A DNA stretch of 64,000 bases from Closterium sp. NIES-65 (lineage: Eukaryota > Streptophyta > Zygnematophyceae > Desmidiales > Closteriaceae), in contig CANXME010000320.1 of NCBI GenBank assembly GCA_948144175.1, forward strand, positions 1,508,501-1,572,500, given 5' to 3'. The stretch's first letter is position 1, and each line of letters starts with the position of its first letter. A program made the position numbers and the translations under genes. The notes beneath the pieces were generated by a model that was given only the letters and a program-made list of their open reading frames with translations, was not told the origin of the DNA and did not search any database. Shown here piece by piece: positions 62,770-64,000 of this stretch.

Positions 62770-64000
62770 TGTCGAACTTATATACTATAGTCTGTTTAGG
62801 CTGTAGTGGGGTAGACAATATGGGGTCCAACACTTTAGGGTTTCCTACTTGTACTCCTCATGCTGCTCAATGCAATCATTCCTTCCTCAGATTCTCACAT
62901 GGTATAGAGCAGGTTCCCTAGTGGGAACGCTTCCTAAGGGCCCACCTCTAAAAAAAAATTCTGCCCGGAGCGCGCTCCTCTCCTGCCCGAGTCGCGCCCC
63001 GTGTGCCCTCCCTCCCGTCGCGTCCTAGCCCTTGGCGGCCCGTCGCGCCCTCCTCAGGCCCCTAGCGGCCCCTTTCGCGGCCCCTCGCGGCCCCTCTCAC
63101 GGCCCTGTCGCCGCCCTGCCGGCCCCATTGCCGACCCTAGCGGCCCCGTAGCCGACCCTAGCGGCCCCGTCGCCACCCTGACGGCCCCGTTGCCGACCCT
63201 AGCGGCCCCGTAGCCGCTCTAAGCGGCCCCGTCGCCGCCCTATCGGCCCTGTCGCCGACCCTTGCGGCCCCGTTGCCGCCCTAAGCGGCCCCGTCGCCGC
63301 CTTATCGGCCCCGTCGCCGACCCTTGCGGCCCCGTCGCGGCCCTACGCGGACCCGTCACCGCCCTATCGGCCCCGTCGCCGACCCTTGCGGCCCCGTCGC
63401 CCCGTCGCCGCCCTAAGCGGCCCCGTCGCTGCCCTATCGGCCCCTTCGCTGCCCTATCGGCCCCGTCGCCGACCCCTGCGGCCCCGTCGCCGCCCTAAGC
63501 GGCCCCGTTGCCGACCCTACCGGCCCCGTCGCTGCCCTACCGGCCCCGTCGCCGCCCTAAGCGGCCCCGTTGCCGGCCCTACCGGCCCCGTCGCCGCTCT
63601 ACCGGCCCTGTCGCCGCCCTAAGTGGCCCCGTCGCCGACCCTACCGGCCTTGTCGCCGCCCTCAGCGGCCCCGTTGCCGCCCTGCCGGCCCCGTCGCCGA
63701 CCCTAGCGGCCCGGTAGCCGCCCTCAGCGGCCCCGTCGCCGCCCCTTCACGGCCCCGTCGCCGTCTCTACCGGCCCCTTCAACGTCGCTAGCAGCCCAGC
63801 AGCCGAGGCGCCCGCCAACCGAGCCGCCGAGCCGCCCAGCAGCCGAGCCGCCAAGCCGCCCAGCAGCCAAGCCGCCGAGCCGGCCAGCCGCCAAGCAGCC
63901 CAGCAGGGGAGCCGCTGAGCTGCCCAGCAGCTGAGCCGCCGATCCGCCCAGCAGCCGAGCCGCCGAGCCACCGAGCCGCCCAGCAGCCGAGCCGCCGAGC
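62770..64000 (+). mobile_element. Copia element G, 5' LTR and leader (cut by the window end)
   Basis: LTR 62770-62899 (TGTCGAACTTATATACT to TTCTCACA; core GGCTGTAGTGGGGTAGAC). PBS TGGTATAGAGCAGG at 62900. Hairpin GTTCCC/GGGAAC at 62913-62918 with 62923-62928, then GGGCCC at 62938-62943. From 63000 the GC leader has GGCCCCGTCGCCGCCCT units, changing near 63800 to GAGCCGCCCAGCAGCC units. No gag is reached. Confidence 0.85.

Overview
This is eukaryotic, repeat-dominated nuclear DNA. Three things point to a green-plant-lineage genome: a CCCTAAA-type telomeric tract at 15610-15647, LTR elements primed by a tRNA-like TGGTATCAGAGC site, and a spliced leucine-rich-repeat (LRR) receptor gene whose repeats sit one per roughly 72-nt exon in a constant phase, as in streptophytes. 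The very GC-rich Ala/Gly/Pro-biased Copia polyproteins and the presence of a tyrosine-recombinase element suggest a streptophyte alga, possibly Closterium-like. That last step is recognition and inference, not proof.

Layout. 1-3704 is the 5' half of a minus-strand Copia element (A). 3990-9483 is a minus-strand non-LTR retrotransposon with a C-terminal restriction-like endonuclease, lying between two (GA/TC)n tracts. 10230-33331 is one nested stack. Its base is an old DIRS/Ngaro-like tyrosine-recombinase retroelement (Y). Copia B (10343-29654) landed in the left terminal repeat of Y. B was then hit by an 877-bp solo LTR (11812-12688), a deleted Copia (C, 13562-16676), a 1.43-kb TRIM-like element (17160-18593) and a young Copia with identical LTRs (D, 21896-29386). 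Target-site duplications were found at all five Copia/LTR junctions; the one for B is imperfect. 33391-36110 holds two decayed gag fragments of another Copia lineage. 38682-46070 is Copia E, 55091-61821 is plus-strand Copia F, and 62770-64000 is the 5' LTR and leader of plus-strand Copia G.

The only host gene I can support is a 14-exon minus-strand gene, 46547-53738. I spliced it by hand; all phases close and it gives a 508-residue protein. It has a signal peptide, an LRR N-cap, eight LRRs, a Cys-rich segment, a Pro/Ser stalk, one membrane helix and a 47-residue tail with no kinase. Its introns carry three different minisatellites and several decayed copies of its own exons. Copia E sits 476 bp past its stop codon.

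How the parts work together. The Copia elements share cis-elements: an LTR core, a hairpin just after the primer-binding site followed by a GGGCCC palindrome, and a hairpin holding the short polypurine tract. The hairpin stems are kept although the bases differ, including in the gene-less TRIM. Copies B and F lack the Gag capsid region, C lacks Gag, protease, integrase and the RT core, and D has a mutated protease. This looks like a family in which defective members are mobilised in trans. Stop codons in the old copies are mostly CAG to TAG, which fits deamination of methylated CHG sites.
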